Shown here: positions 1 to 6,734 of the stretch, piece by piece
Layout: each line of letters opens with the position of its first letter
Position numbering within the stretch: the stretch's first letter is position 1
From: Gammaproteobacteria bacterium
GTDB lineage: Bacteria; Pseudomonadota; Gammaproteobacteria; Steroidobacterales; JACDCP01
Length of the DNA stretch: 8,738 nucleotides
Direction: 5' to 3'
Assembly (NCBI GenBank): GCA_013817465.1
Contig: JACDCP010000129.1
Location: forward strand, 1-8,738
Program-made: the position numbers and the translations under genes
Notes under the pieces: generated by a model
Databases searched by the model: none
The model's input: only the letters and a program-made list of their open reading frames with translations
Told to the model about the DNA's origin: nothing

Positions 1-149
1 CGCCCGAAGAGATCGAGAAAAGTCGCGCGGAGATCGTCGAGACGCTCGGCTGGAACGCTTCCGTCTTCGAAATCTCCGCATTGAGCGGCGCAGGCACGCG
101 CGAGCTGGCGCAGGCTGTGATGGTCTGGCTGGAGGAAACGACCGATTAA
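1..149 (+). CDS. obgE: Obg family GTPase, C-terminal end (partial)
   Basis: Only the last 48 residues are in the window, read in frame from base 3 to the TAA at 147-149; the gene begins upstream of the left edge. ObgE (CgtA) is a ribosome-associated GTPase involved in 50S maturation and stress signalling. The visible part carries the G5 guanine-recognition loop EISALSGAGTREL (SAL in place of the usual SAK), followed by the final amphipathic helix ending VWLEETTD. This matches the end of the G domain in short proteobacterial Obg proteins, with no long tail after it. Placement before a convergent rpsT agrees with Pseudomonas gene order, where obg lies close to rpsT with proB between them. Other Ras-like bacterial GTPases share the G5 loop, so the assignment rests on both this segment and context. 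Confidence 0.85.
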   Translation, partial: PEEIEKSRAEIVETLGWNASVFEISALSGAGTRELAQAVMVWLEETTD

Positions 150-158
150 AAATCGGCC
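140..158. repeat. Palindrome spanning the obgE stop codon
   Basis: GACCGATT (140-147) and AATCGGCC (151-158) pair at 7 of 8 positions around an AAA loop. The TAA stop (147-149) runs from the last stem base into the loop. The arms resemble the GGCCGNNT / ANNCGGCC arms of the palindromes after ribF and lspA, but the loop differs (AAA rather than TC or GA). There is no T-run after it, so it is not a typical intrinsic terminator. Confidence 0.5.
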
Positions 159-311
159 GTGCAGAGATGAGGTGCGGTTGAAACTCTTACAGGGCGGGTT
201 TCAACCCGCCATGCTCAGGTAATGTCTGCATAATTCGCCGGAACGACGCAACCGTAATCGATCAGACCTTCCTTCGAACGTTGTCGGTGGAGGTTTCAAC
301 GCGCCGCGCGA
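150..311. other. obgE-rpsT convergent spacer
   Basis: This 162-bp gap contains no credible ORF or tRNA. It holds the right arm of the obgE-stop palindrome, the perfect palindrome at 193-210, and a further GGTTTCAAC core at 292-300 whose flanks do not pair well. CAGACC (263-268) and GGTCTG (315-320), the latter inside the end of rpsT, are inverted and could form a weak 6-bp stem in the rpsT 3' end. proB, which separates obg from rpsT in P. aeruginosa, is not here. Confidence 0.6.
175..210. repeat. TTTCAA-core palindromic repeat in the obgE-rpsT spacer
   Basis: A perfect palindrome with 8-bp arms lies at 193-210 (GGCGGGTT, TC spacer, AACCCGCC). It is preceded at 175-184 by CGGTTGAAAC, a half-copy with the opposite central dinucleotide. 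It shares design with palindromes at 3304-3321 and 6751-6768. No T-tract follows on either strand, so it looks like a REP-like element rather than a canonical terminator, although it sits between convergent obgE and rpsT and could protect 3' ends. Confidence 0.7.
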
Positions 312-578
312 TCAGGTCTGGAGGCTGCGAATCCGCTTGCTGAGGCGACTCTTGTGCCGCGCCGCCTTGTTGGCGTGAATCATGCCCTTGTCGGCCATGC
401 GATCGATGACGGGGACCGCTTCGCGATAGCGTGCCTCGGCCGCATCGCGCTGGCCGGCGTCGACCGCCTTGGTGACTTTCTTGATAGAAGTGCGCAGCCG
501 CGAGCGCAGCCCGACGTTGTGCTCATGGCGTTTGACGGTTTGACGCGCGCGCTTTTGCGCTGACTTGATGTTGGCCAA
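312..578 (-). CDS. rpsT: 30S ribosomal protein S20
   Basis: S20 is a primary 16S rRNA-binding protein of the small subunit body. The 88-residue product starts LANIKSAQKRARQ and is rich in Lys and Arg, with the helical segments MIHANKAARHKSRLSKRI near the C-terminus, matching the family closely (E. coli S20 is 87 residues). The reading frame stays open far upstream, but homology begins exactly at the TTG at 578-576, and E. coli rpsT also starts with UUG, so TTG is chosen. No clear Shine-Dalgarno precedes it; the leader is about 25 nt. In E. coli the poor initiation region is linked to autogenous translational control by S20, and the same may hold here (inference). It is divergent from murJ and convergent with obgE. 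A strong promoter lies immediately upstream. Confidence 0.97.
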   Translation of the reverse strand: MANIKSAQKRARQTVKRHEHNVGLRSRLRTSIKKVTKAVDAGQRDAAEARYREAVPVIDRMADKGMIHANKAARHKSRLSKRIRSLQT

Positions 579-609
579 GGGGCTGGGTTCCGGTGTGGAA
601 AAGCAGCGT

Positions 610-638
610 ATTGTGTTAAGTTTCGCCAGCTTTGTCAA
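610..638 (-). promoter_or_regulatory. Sigma-70 promoter for rpsT
   Basis: On the minus strand a perfect -35 hexamer TTGACA (638-633) is followed by a 17-bp spacer and CACAAT (615-610), which matches the -10 consensus at 4 of 6 positions. Transcription would begin near 603, giving a leader of about 25 nt before the TTG start. The -35 box is only 18 bp from the murJ start, so murJ expression must share or overlap this region. No convincing plus-strand promoter for murJ was found in the gap. Confidence 0.75.
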
Positions 639-656
639 ACCGGGGATCGGCCAGAA

Positions 657-2210
657 TTGAGCCGCAAGTATCTGCGATCGACTTCGATTGTCGGCGGCAT
701 GACGCTGTTCTCGCGCGTGCTCGGGCTCGCGCGCGATATGGTGTTTTCGCGGTTCTACGGGGCCGGTCCCGTCATGGATGCGTTCCTGGTCGCGTTTCGC
801 ATTCCGAACCTCGGCCGGCGCCTGTTCGCCGAGGGCGCTTTCTCGCAGGCTTTCGTTCCCGTCATCTCGGAATTCCGCTCGACGCGGGAGCACGAAGAGG
901 TGCGCCGACTGGCCGACGGCGTGACTGGCACTCTTGGACTGGCGTTGTTCGTTATTACGCTCGCCGGCGTTCTGGCGGCACCGGTACTGGTTTTCGTTTT
1001 TGCGCCCGGTTTCGCCGATACGCCGGAACAATACGATCTCACGGTCGCCATGCTGCGGCTGACGTTTCCGTATCTCTTCTTTATCTCTCTGACTGCCCTG
1101 GCGGGCGGCATATTGAATACTTATGGGCGCTTCGGCGTGCCAGCCTTTACGCCGGTGCTGCTCAACGTGGTGCTGATCGCCTTCGCGATATGGATCGCAC
1201 CGCGCATGGCAGACCCCGGCATCGGCCTTGCCCTCGGCGTGTTCGTCGCGGGACTCGTGCAGCTTCTGTTCCAGTTACCCTTTCTCGCGCGCATCCACGT
1301 CGTGCCCCGCCCGAAGTGGGGCTGGCCGCACGAGGGCGTGCGCCGCATCGGCCGGCTGATGCTGCCGGCGCTCTTCGGCTCGTCGGTCGCACAGATCAAC
1401 ATACTGCTCGATACGCTGATCGCCTCGTTGCTGGCCGCCGGCAGCATCAGCTGGCTCTATTACTCGGACCGCCTGATGGAGTTTCCACTGGGCGTCTTCG
1501 GTATTGCGCTGGCGACGGTGATCCTGCCGGGATTGTCGAAGCAACATGCCGAGCAGCGGCCCGAGCTCTTCTCCGCGACGCTCGACTGGGCCCTGCGCCT
1601 GGTCTGTCTGATCGGTTTTCCGGCGTCCATCGGCCTGTTCGTGCTCGCCGGGCCCATCGTCACGACCATCTTTCAATACGGCGAATTCACTGTGCTCGAT
1701 GCGCGCATGGCTTCCTACAGCCTGACCGCTTATGCGCTCGGCCTGCTCGGCTTCATCTTCGTCAAGGTGCTGGCGCCCGGCTACTTCGCGCGTCAGGACA
1801 CGCGCACGCCGGTGCGTGTGGGGATAATTGCGCTCCTGGTCAACATGGGCCTCAACGCCGCCATAGTCGCGCCGATGGTGCTCCTCGATCTGCCTGCGCC
1901 TCATGCAGGACTGGCGCTCGCCACCTCCATCGCGGCGTTTCTGAACGCTTTTCTATTGTACCGGGGGCTTCTGCACAACGGTTCGCTGCGTCCCGGCGCC
2001 GGCTGGCGGCCATTGCTGGCGCGCTTCGTCTTCGCCAATCTCGCGATGGGGGCAGCTCTCTGGTGGATGCGCGGCAATCTCGATGTATGGCTGGCGCGCG
2101 GCGTCACCGAGCGTACTGCCTGGTTAAGCGCAAGTATCCTGGTTGGCGCCGCCGTGTACTTTGCAACGCTCTGGCTGACCGGATTCCGCGCGAGACATTT
2201 GCGCGCCTGA
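657..2210 (+). CDS. murJ: Lipid II flippase MurJ
   Basis: MurJ (MviN, MOP exporter superfamily) moves lipid II across the inner membrane for peptidoglycan synthesis. The 517-residue protein is hydrophobic throughout, as expected for about 14 membrane helices, and has the family's usual length. Residues equivalent to those essential in E. coli are visible: R20 and R26 in the FSRVLGLARD segment, D41, R54 in IPNLGRRLFAEGAF, and R272 in YYSDRLMEFP, each offset by 2 from E. coli numbering. The start is the TTG at 657; the next in-frame ATG (699) would remove the conserved residues before GGMTLFSR. The ribosome site is weak (GGGGA at 642-646). It is divergent from rpsT and precedes ribF by 68 bp on the same strand, as in many gammaproteobacteria. 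Confidence 0.96.
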   Translation: MSRKYLRSTSIVGGMTLFSRVLGLARDMVFSRFYGAGPVMDAFLVAFRIPNLGRRLFAEGAFSQAFVPVISEFRSTREHEEVRRLADGVTGTLGLALFVITLAGVLAAPVLVFVFAPGFADTPEQYDLTVAMLRLTFPYLFFISLTALAGGILNTYGRFGVPAFTPVLLNVVLIAFAIWIAPRMADPGIGLALGVFVAGLVQLLFQLPFLARIHVVPRPKWGWPHEGVRRIGRLMLPALFGSSVAQINILLDTLIASLLAAGSISWLYYSDRLMEFPLGVFGIALATVILPGLSKQHAEQRPELFSATLDWALRLVCLIGFPASIGLFVLAGPIVTTIFQYGEFTVLDARMASYSLTAYALGLLGFIFVKVLAPGYFARQDTRTPVRVGIIALLVNMGLNAAIVAPMVLLDLPAPHAGLALATSIAAFLNAFLLYRGLLHNGSLRPGAGWRPLLARFVFANLAMGAALWWMRGNLDVWLARGVTERTAWLSASILVGAAVYFATLWLTGFRARHLRA

Positions 2211-2249
2211 TGAGGAGAGCGCGATTCAACCCACCTGCGCCCGTTTGGG

Positions 2250-2255
2250 TATAAT
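2250..2255 (+). promoter_or_regulatory. Perfect -10 box upstream of ribF
   Basis: TATAAT occurs at 2250-2255 in the 68-bp murJ-ribF gap, in an otherwise GC-rich setting. No good -35 is present at 16-18 bp (the 17-bp position reads CAACCC), so this is either an activator-dependent promoter or one relying on the -10. A start near 2262 would give a leader of about 17 nt to the GTG at 2279, and only about 8 nt to the alternative GTG at 2270. A degenerate repeat core, GATTCAACCCACC, covers the expected -35 area (2223-2235). Confidence 0.55.
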
Positions 2256-2278
2256 CGTCCGCTTTTCGAGTGCGCGCA

Positions 2279-3214
2279 GTGGAGCTGATTCGCGGTCTGT
2301 ATAACCTGCGCCCCCGGCACAGGGGCTGCGCTGCGACTATCGGCGCCTATGATGGCGTGCACCTCGGGCATCAGGCCTTGCTGCAACAGCTCGAGGCAGC
2401 GGCGCGCGACAACCGGCTTGCGAGCGCGCTGGTGTCATTCGAGCCGCTACCCGCCGAATACTTCCGGCCGGCCGATCCGCCGGCACGCTTGACGAGGTTT
2501 CGGGAGAAGTTCACGGCGCTCGATAGCTGCGGGCTGGACCGGTTTCTGTGCCTGGGCTTCGATGAAGCTCTTGCCGTCTGGCCGGCCGAGGAATTCATCG
2601 AGCGCGTGCTCGTTGCAGGGCTCGACGCGCAGTATGTAATCGTCGGTGCGGACTTCCGGTTTGGCCATGAGCGAAAGGGGGACGTTTACACATTGCGCGA
2701 TGCGGCCCGACAGCACGGTTTTCAGCTTGTTGTGGCGGAAGATTTCGAGATCGACGGCGAGCGCGTGAGCAGCACGGGCATCCGTCTCGCGTTGGCGGAA
2801 GGCCGGCTTCGGGATGCGCGGCTCATGCTGGGTCGCGACTATCGAATGTCGGGCCGGGTAATCGCGGGCGACGGACTCGGGCGGAAGCTGGGGTTTGCGA
2901 CTGCCAATGTAAGCGTGCGGCGTGCCGCAATTGCCGTGCAGGGCATTTTCGCCGTGCGCGTGCTCGGCATCGGCGATGTTGTGCGGCCGGCTGTGGCGAG
3001 CATCGGCACGCGGCCGACCGTGAATGGCCGACAGCCGCTGCTCGAGGTGCATCTGTTCGACTTCCATGGCGACATCTACGGCCGATATGTGCACGTGGAC
3101 TTCGTGGAAAAGCTCAGGGAAGAGTCGCGTTTTGCAAGTCTCGAGGATATGCAGGCCCAGATGCGCGCGGATGCGGACGCAGCCCGCGAGATACTAGGCG
3201 CAAAGGCAGAATGA
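2279..3214 (+). CDS. ribF: Bifunctional riboflavin kinase / FAD synthetase
   Basis: RibF phosphorylates riboflavin to FMN and adenylylates FMN to FAD in the cytoplasm. The 311-residue product has the expected two-domain layout. The N-terminal FAD synthetase (about 1-180) shows IGAYDGVHLGH with the HxGH nucleotide-binding signature at residues 28-31, and SSTGIR. The C-terminal flavokinase (about 185-311) shows GRKLGFATAN, then SIGTRPTVNG and EVHLFDF with the likely catalytic Glu. Two usual motif residues are changed: GNFDGVH is GAYDGVH, and GFPTAN is GFATAN. I chose GTG 2279 because family members begin M-(E/K)-L-I-R-G; an in-frame GTG at 2270 would add three residues but sits almost at the predicted transcript start. 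ribF precedes ileS, a common pairing in this group. The TGA lies inside a palindrome. Confidence 0.95.
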   Translation: MELIRGLYNLRPRHRGCAATIGAYDGVHLGHQALLQQLEAAARDNRLASALVSFEPLPAEYFRPADPPARLTRFREKFTALDSCGLDRFLCLGFDEALAVWPAEEFIERVLVAGLDAQYVIVGADFRFGHERKGDVYTLRDAARQHGFQLVVAEDFEIDGERVSSTGIRLALAEGRLRDARLMLGRDYRMSGRVIAGDGLGRKLGFATANVSVRRAAIAVQGIFAVRVLGIGDVVRPAVASIGTRPTVNGRQPLLEVHLFDFHGDIYGRYVHVDFVEKLREESRFASLEDMQAQMRADADAAREILGAKAE

Positions 3215-3284
3215 ATTCGCGCCAACCGCGCCGGATGTGATCGTGGCTACGAGGCAGGCGATGCGCGGTTGCCTGCGTGACGTA
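3205..3284. repeat. Composite intergenic repeat, copy A (after ribF)
   Basis: Copy A starts with an imperfect palindrome GGCAGAAT-GA-ATTCGCGCC (3205-3223), whose centre contains the ribF TGA. It continues with GCCAACCGC (3221-3229) and ends with TGCGCGGTTGCCTGCG (3262-3277). The same blocks in the same order, with 41 versus 40 nt between block starts, occur after lspA. Internally GCCAACCGCG can pair with CGCGGTTGCC (9 of 10), giving a long hairpin. ACGTACGT follows at 3280-3287. Confidence 0.65.
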
Positions 3285-3303
3285 CGTAAATTGCGAGAAT
3301 CCG

Positions 3304-3321
3304 GGCCGGTTTCAACCGGCC
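3304..3321. repeat. Perfect TTTCAA-core palindrome upstream of ileS
   Basis: GGCCGGTT, TC spacer, AACCGGCC: perfect 8-bp arms. Fifteen bases of it (3307-3321) reappear exactly as the reverse complement at 6717-6731, across the lspA stop codon. It lies between ribF and ileS and has no T-tract, so read-through into ileS remains possible. Confidence 0.75.
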
Positions 3322-3342
3322 AATACCACGGGCGTTTCAGAG

Positions 3343-3360
3343 TGCCTGTTTCAACTGGCC
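3343..3360. repeat. Degenerate TTTCAA-core palindrome before the ileS start
   Basis: TGCCTGTT, TC spacer, AACTGGCC pairs at 6 of 8 positions and ends 13 bp before the ileS GTG. It keeps the same TC centre and, like the copy at 193-210, is followed by ATG. A stem here would lie directly upstream of the ileS initiation region, which has only a weak ribosome-binding site. Confidence 0.55.
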
Positions 3361-3373
3361 ATGAGCTTATAGA

Positions 3374-6196
3374 GTGACCGATTACAAGCACACATTGAAT
3401 CTGCCGCAGACCGATTTTCCGATGCGCGCGAATCTCGCGCAGCGCGAGCCGGAGATGCTGAAAGCCTGGCAGCAAGCGCAGATTTACGCGCAGATCCGCA
3501 AGGTATCCGCCGGCCGGCCACGCTACCTCATGCTGGACGGACCGCCGTATGCGAATGGCGTCATTCACATCGGCCATGCCGTCAACAAGGTGTTGAAGGA
3601 CATCGTCATCAAGTCGCGCACTTTGGCCGGCTACGATGCGCCATATATCCCGGGCTGGGACTGCCACGGGCTGCCGATCGAGCTGATGGTCGAGAAGAAG
3701 CACGGCCGGGCGGGCGACAAGCTCGATGCGGGCGCGTTCCGGCAGGCGTGCCGGGAGTTTGCGCAGCGCCAGGTGGATCATCAGCGCGCGGACTTCGAGC
3801 GACTCGGTGTACTCGGCGACTGGGATCGCCCCTACCTGACCATGCGGCCCGAATACGAGGCTGAGCAGTTGCGTGCCTTCGCCACGATCATCAGCCGCGG
3901 TCACGTTTACAAAGGCTACAAGCCCGTGCATTGGTGCATCGATTGCCGCTCGGCCCTCGCGGAAGCTGAGGTCGAATATGCGGACAGAACTTCGCCTGCT
4001 GTCGATGTGCGCTTCCCCTTCGTCGATGTCACGGAGCTGCGCGAGCGCCTGAGCCTTTCGCCGCGCAAGCTGCCCGACGACGCACGCGTTTCCCTGCCGA
4101 TCTGGACGACGACGCCGTGGACGCTTCCCGCCAATCAGGCGGTGGCCGTGCATCCCTCGTTCGGCTATACGCTGGCCGGGATCGAGGGACCGGACGGCCG
4201 CGAATTCCTGCTGCTGGCGAGCGAGCTGGCCGAGCCGGCGCTGCGCCGTTATGGCATCGAGGATTTTTCGCGCGTTGCGGAAGTGCACGGCGAAACGCTG
4301 GCGGGGCTGAAGCTGCAACATCCATTCTACGAACGGCAGGTGCCGGTCATTCTCGGCGAGCATGTGACGCTTGAGGCCGGCACGGGCGCCGTGCATACCG
4401 CCCCCGGCCACGGCCACGAGGATTTCGCGGCCGGCGTAGAAAATGGTCTGCCGCTCGATAACCCGGTGGGACCGGACGGGCGGTTCCTGCCCGGCACCGC
4501 GCTTTTCGCCGGCGAGCTCGTCCATGCTGCCAACGCGCACATCAGCGAGGTGTTGCAGCACAGGGGTATGCTGCTCAAAGCCGCGCCCTTCGAGCACAGC
4601 TATCCACATTGCTGGCGGCACCGGACGCCGGTGATCTTCCGCGCGACGCCGCAGTGGTTCATCGGCATGGAAGAGCAGGGCCTCCGCGGCAAGGCGCTGG
4701 CGGCAATCGAAACGGTGCGCTGGACGCCGCAGTGGGGCGGCAAGCGAATGGCCGGCATGGTCGAGGGCCGGCCCGATTGGTGTATCTCGCGGCAACGGAC
4801 CTGGGGCGTGCCGATTGCCGTGTTCATGCACAAAGATACCGGCGAGCTGCATCCACGCACAGGGGAGCTGCTCGAGGCGGTGGCCCAGCGCGTGGAGAAA
4901 GGCGGTATCGATGCCTGGTTCACCCTCGAGCCCGGGGAATTGCTCGGCGATGACGCCAGTGAATACGAGAAAGTGCCCGACATCATGGATGTCTGGATGG
5001 ATTCCGGCTTGCTGCATCACTGCTTGCCGCGGTTGCGCCAGGAAGTGTCGGCTCCCGCCGATCTGTATCTGGAAGGCTCGGATCAACATCGCGGCTGGTT
5101 CCAGAGCTCGCTGCTGACCTCTGTGGCCATGTACGACCGGGCGCCCTTCCGAGCCGTGTTGACGCACGGCTTCACGGTCGACGACAAGGGCCGCAAGATG
5201 TCCAAGTCGCTCGGCAATGTCGTGGCACCGCAGACGGTGTTCAATACGCTGGGCGCGGATGTGCTGCGGCTCTGGGTCGCAGCGACGGACTATCGCAACG
5301 AGATTGCCGTATCCGATGAAATCCTCAAACGCATGGCCGATTCGTACCGGCGCATGCGCAATACGGCGCGTTTCCTGCTCGGCAATCTGCACGGTTTCGA
5401 GCCGGGAGAGCACGCCGTCGAGCCCGGCGAAATGCTCGAGCTCGATCGTTGGGCGCTGGAGAGGGCCAGCAGCTTGCAGGCCGACGTTCTGCAGGCCTAC
5501 GAAAGCTTCGAGTTTCACCAGATCTATCAGCGCGTGCACAAATTCTGCGTGGCCGACATGGGCGGCTTCTACCTGGACGTCATCAAGGACCGCCTTTATA
5601 CGATGCAGACGGATAGCATCGCGAGGCGTTCCGCGCAGACGGCGATGCATCACGTTGCCGAGGCCATGGTGCGCTGGGTCGCACCGGTCCTGAGCTTTAC
5701 GGCCGACGAAATCTGGCGCGCCCTGCCGGGCGAACGGGCGAAGTCGGTGTTTCTGACGACCTGGCACGAGCTGCCGGAGATCGCAGCCGGCACGTCGATC
5801 GACTGGGATGCGGTGCTGGAAGCACGCGAAGCCGTGGCACGCGAGCTGGAGCAGTTGCGCAATGCAGGGCGCATCGGCTCGGGCCTCGAGGCCGAGGTCG
5901 ATCTTTACTGCGGGCTGCGGCGGTATGATGCGCTGGCCGCGCTCGGTGACGAGCTGCGATTCGTGATGATCACGTCAGAAGCACGCGTGCACGAAGCGGC
6001 AGAGCGCGGCATAGATGCCGTCGCTGCCGAGACGGCTGACGAACTCTGGATCGAGGTTGCGCCATCCGGACACGCCAAGTGCGCACGGTGCTGGCATCGA
6101 CGCGCCGACGTGGGCGGTGATCCGGCACATCCCGAGATCTGTGCGCGATGCGTGGAGAATGTGATCGGCGAGGGCGAGCGGAGACGTATTGCGTGA
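3374..6196 (+). CDS. ileS: Isoleucyl-tRNA synthetase
   Basis: IleRS is a class I synthetase that charges tRNA-Ile and edits mischarged Val. The 940-residue protein has the E. coli-type layout: HIGH at residues 65-68 in [12 protein letters not shown], the CP1 editing domain with the Thr-rich WTTTPWT near 244-250 and GHGHEDF with Asp350, KMSKS at 608-612, an anticodon-binding helical region, and a C-terminal zinc knuckle (C903, C906, C923, C926). It starts with GTG at 3374; [18 protein letters not shown] aligns with the family N-terminus, so the later ATG at 3422 is rejected. The motif usually written DVWFDSG-S/T is [11 protein letters not shown] here (539-549). The stop overlaps the lspA start. 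It is the bacterial zinc-bearing form rather than the mupirocin-resistant type, judged from the E. coli-like zinc tail. Confidence 0.98.
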   Translation: MTDYKHTLNLPQTDFPMRANLAQREPEMLKAWQQAQIYAQIRKVSAGRPRYLMLDGPPYANGVIHIGHAVNKVLKDIVIKSRTLAGYDAPYIPGWDCHGLPIELMVEKKHGRAGDKLDAGAFRQACREFAQRQVDHQRADFERLGVLGDWDRPYLTMRPEYEAEQLRAFATIISRGHVYKGYKPVHWCIDCRSALAEAEVEYADRTSPAVDVRFPFVDVTELRERLSLSPRKLPDDARVSLPIWTTTPWTLPANQAVAVHPSFGYTLAGIEGPDGREFLLLASELAEPALRRYGIEDFSRVAEVHGETLAGLKLQHPFYERQVPVILGEHVTLEAGTGAVHTAPGHGHEDFAAGVENGLPLDNPVGPDGRFLPGTALFAGELVHAANAHISEVLQHRGMLLKAAPFEHSYPHCWRHRTPVIFRATPQWFIGMEEQGLRGKALAAIETVRWTPQWGGKRMAGMVEGRPDWCISRQRTWGVPIAVFMHKDTGELHPRTGELLEAVAQRVEKGGIDAWFTLEPGELLGDDASEYEKVPDIMDVWMDSGLLHHCLPRLRQEVSAPADLYLEGSDQHRGWFQSSLLTSVAMYDRAPFRAVLTHGFTVDDKGRKMSKSLGNVVAPQTVFNTLGADVLRLWVAATDYRNEIAVSDEILKRMADSYRRMRNTARFLLGNLHGFEPGEHAVEPGEMLELDRWALERASSLQADVLQAYESFEFHQIYQRVHKFCVADMGGFYLDVIKDRLYTMQTDSIARRSAQTAMHHVAEAMVRWVAPVLSFTADEIWRALPGERAKSVFLTTWHELPEIAAGTSIDWDAVLEAREAVARELEQLRNAGRIGSGLEAEVDLYCGLRRYDALAALGDELRFVMITSEARVHEAAERGIDAVAAETADELWIEVAPSGHAKCARCWHRRADVGGDPAHPEICARCVENVIGEGERRRIA

Positions 6197-6726
6197 TCGA
6201 CGAAAGCGAAGAGGTGAAAGAGTCAGCCCCCACCCGGACTGCCGGCGCCATGCAATGGTTATGGTTGTCTATCGGTGTCATCGCGCTCGACCAGCTCACC
6301 AAGTGGCTCATCGAGCAAAGGCTCGAGCTGTTCGATCAGATCGACCTGCTGCCGGTGCTGGCGCTCAAGCTGCTCTACAACGAAGGCGCCGCATTCAGCT
6401 TCCTGAGCACGGCATCGGGCTGGCAGAAGTGGTTCTTCATCGTGCTCGCGCTCACGATCAGCGTCGTGATCATTGTCTGGCTATATCGCCTGCCGGCGAA
6501 AGGCCAGGCATGGCTCGCGGCGGCACTCGCCCTCGTCGTCGGCGGCGCGCTGGGCAACGTCATCGATCGCGTGGCGCACGGCCATGTCATCGACTTCATC
6601 CTCGTGCACTACCGCGCCTGGTATTTCCCGGCGTTCAACGTCGCCGATTCGGCGATTACCGTCGGCGCCGTCATGCTGATCGTCGACAGCCTGTTCGGGG
6701 GCAGCAAGAAAACAAAGGCCGGTTGA
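6193..6726 (+). CDS. lspA: Lipoprotein signal peptidase (signal peptidase II)
   Basis: LspA is an inner-membrane aspartyl peptidase that removes signal peptides from diacylglyceryl-modified prolipoproteins. The 177-residue form has four hydrophobic segments (about 20-36, 75-94, 101-122, 150-170). The motifs [25 protein letters not shown] and FNVADSA are present, with the catalytic aspartates expected at D134 and D152, 18 apart as in E. coli D123/D141. The chosen start is the GTG at 6193, overlapping the ileS TGA as GTGA, with GGAG at 6179-6182 as a ribosome site 10 nt before. That implies translational coupling. Alternatives are GTG 6214, and ATG 6250, which would begin directly at the first helix. 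The C-terminus KKTKAG is short and basic, and its stop sits inside a palindromic repeat. fkpB and ispH, frequent downstream partners, are absent. Confidence 0.95.
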   Translation: MIDESEEVKESAPTRTAGAMQWLWLSIGVIALDQLTKWLIEQRLELFDQIDLLPVLALKLLYNEGAAFSFLSTASGWQKWFFIVLALTISVVIIVWLYRLPAKGQAWLAAALALVVGGALGNVIDRVAHGHVIDFILVHYRAWYFPAFNVADSAITVGAVMLIVDSLFGGSKKTKAG

Positions 6727-6734
6727 AACCGAGA
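6717..6734. repeat. Half-palindrome repeat spanning the lspA stop codon
   Basis: GGCCGGTT, GA centre, AACCGAGA: the inner 5 bp pair perfectly and the right arm then diverges. The lspA TGA (6724-6726) covers the centre. Bases 6717-6731 are the exact reverse complement of 3307-3321 upstream of ileS. Confidence 0.6.

Larger units (their letters stand above)
3215..3373. other. ribF-ileS spacer
   Basis: This 159-bp gap holds the rest of composite copy A, a perfect palindrome (3304-3321) and a degenerate one (3343-3360), so almost all of it is repeat. I see no convincing -35/-10 pair for ileS. TATAGA abuts the GTG (3368-3373) but has no suitable -35 upstream. ileS is probably transcribed at least partly from the ribF promoter. 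Confidence 0.55.

Noticed and set aside
193..210. Intrinsic terminator for obgE or rpsT
   Set aside because: The stem is strong, but the loop is only 2-4 nt and neither strand has a T-run after it, so a canonical Rho-independent terminator is not supported.
579..1031. N-terminal extension of the rpsT frame to an upstream ATG
   Set aside because: The extension is antisense to murJ and covers the rpsT promoter. S20 homology begins exactly at the TTG at 578.
2202..2223. CGCGC / GCGCG hairpin at the murJ stop
   Set aside because: The stem is only 5 bp of GC-repeat with a 12-nt loop, which is expected by chance in this composition.
632..2254. 540-codon plus-strand frame overlapping murJ in another frame
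   Set aside because: Arg/Ala-rich shadow of murJ with no recognisable domain; murJ itself matches its family throughout.
3262..3277. Phage or integron attachment site pair with 6806-6821
   Set aside because: The 16-bp identity is flanked by further shared blocks in both copies, there is no integrase, and the intervening genes are core housekeeping genes, so a dispersed repeat fits better.
3304..3360. CRISPR array made of the TTTCAA palindromes
   Set aside because: Only one perfect and one degenerate unit occur here, spacing is irregular, and there are no uniform spacers or cas genes.
3194..5767. Very long minus-strand open frame (857 codons) opposite ribF's end and ileS
   Set aside because: It is antisense to a convincingly conserved ileS, resembles no protein family, is rich in Arg, His and Gln as expected for a shadow frame in GC-rich DNA, and has no ribosome site. 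The openness follows from ileS codon bias.
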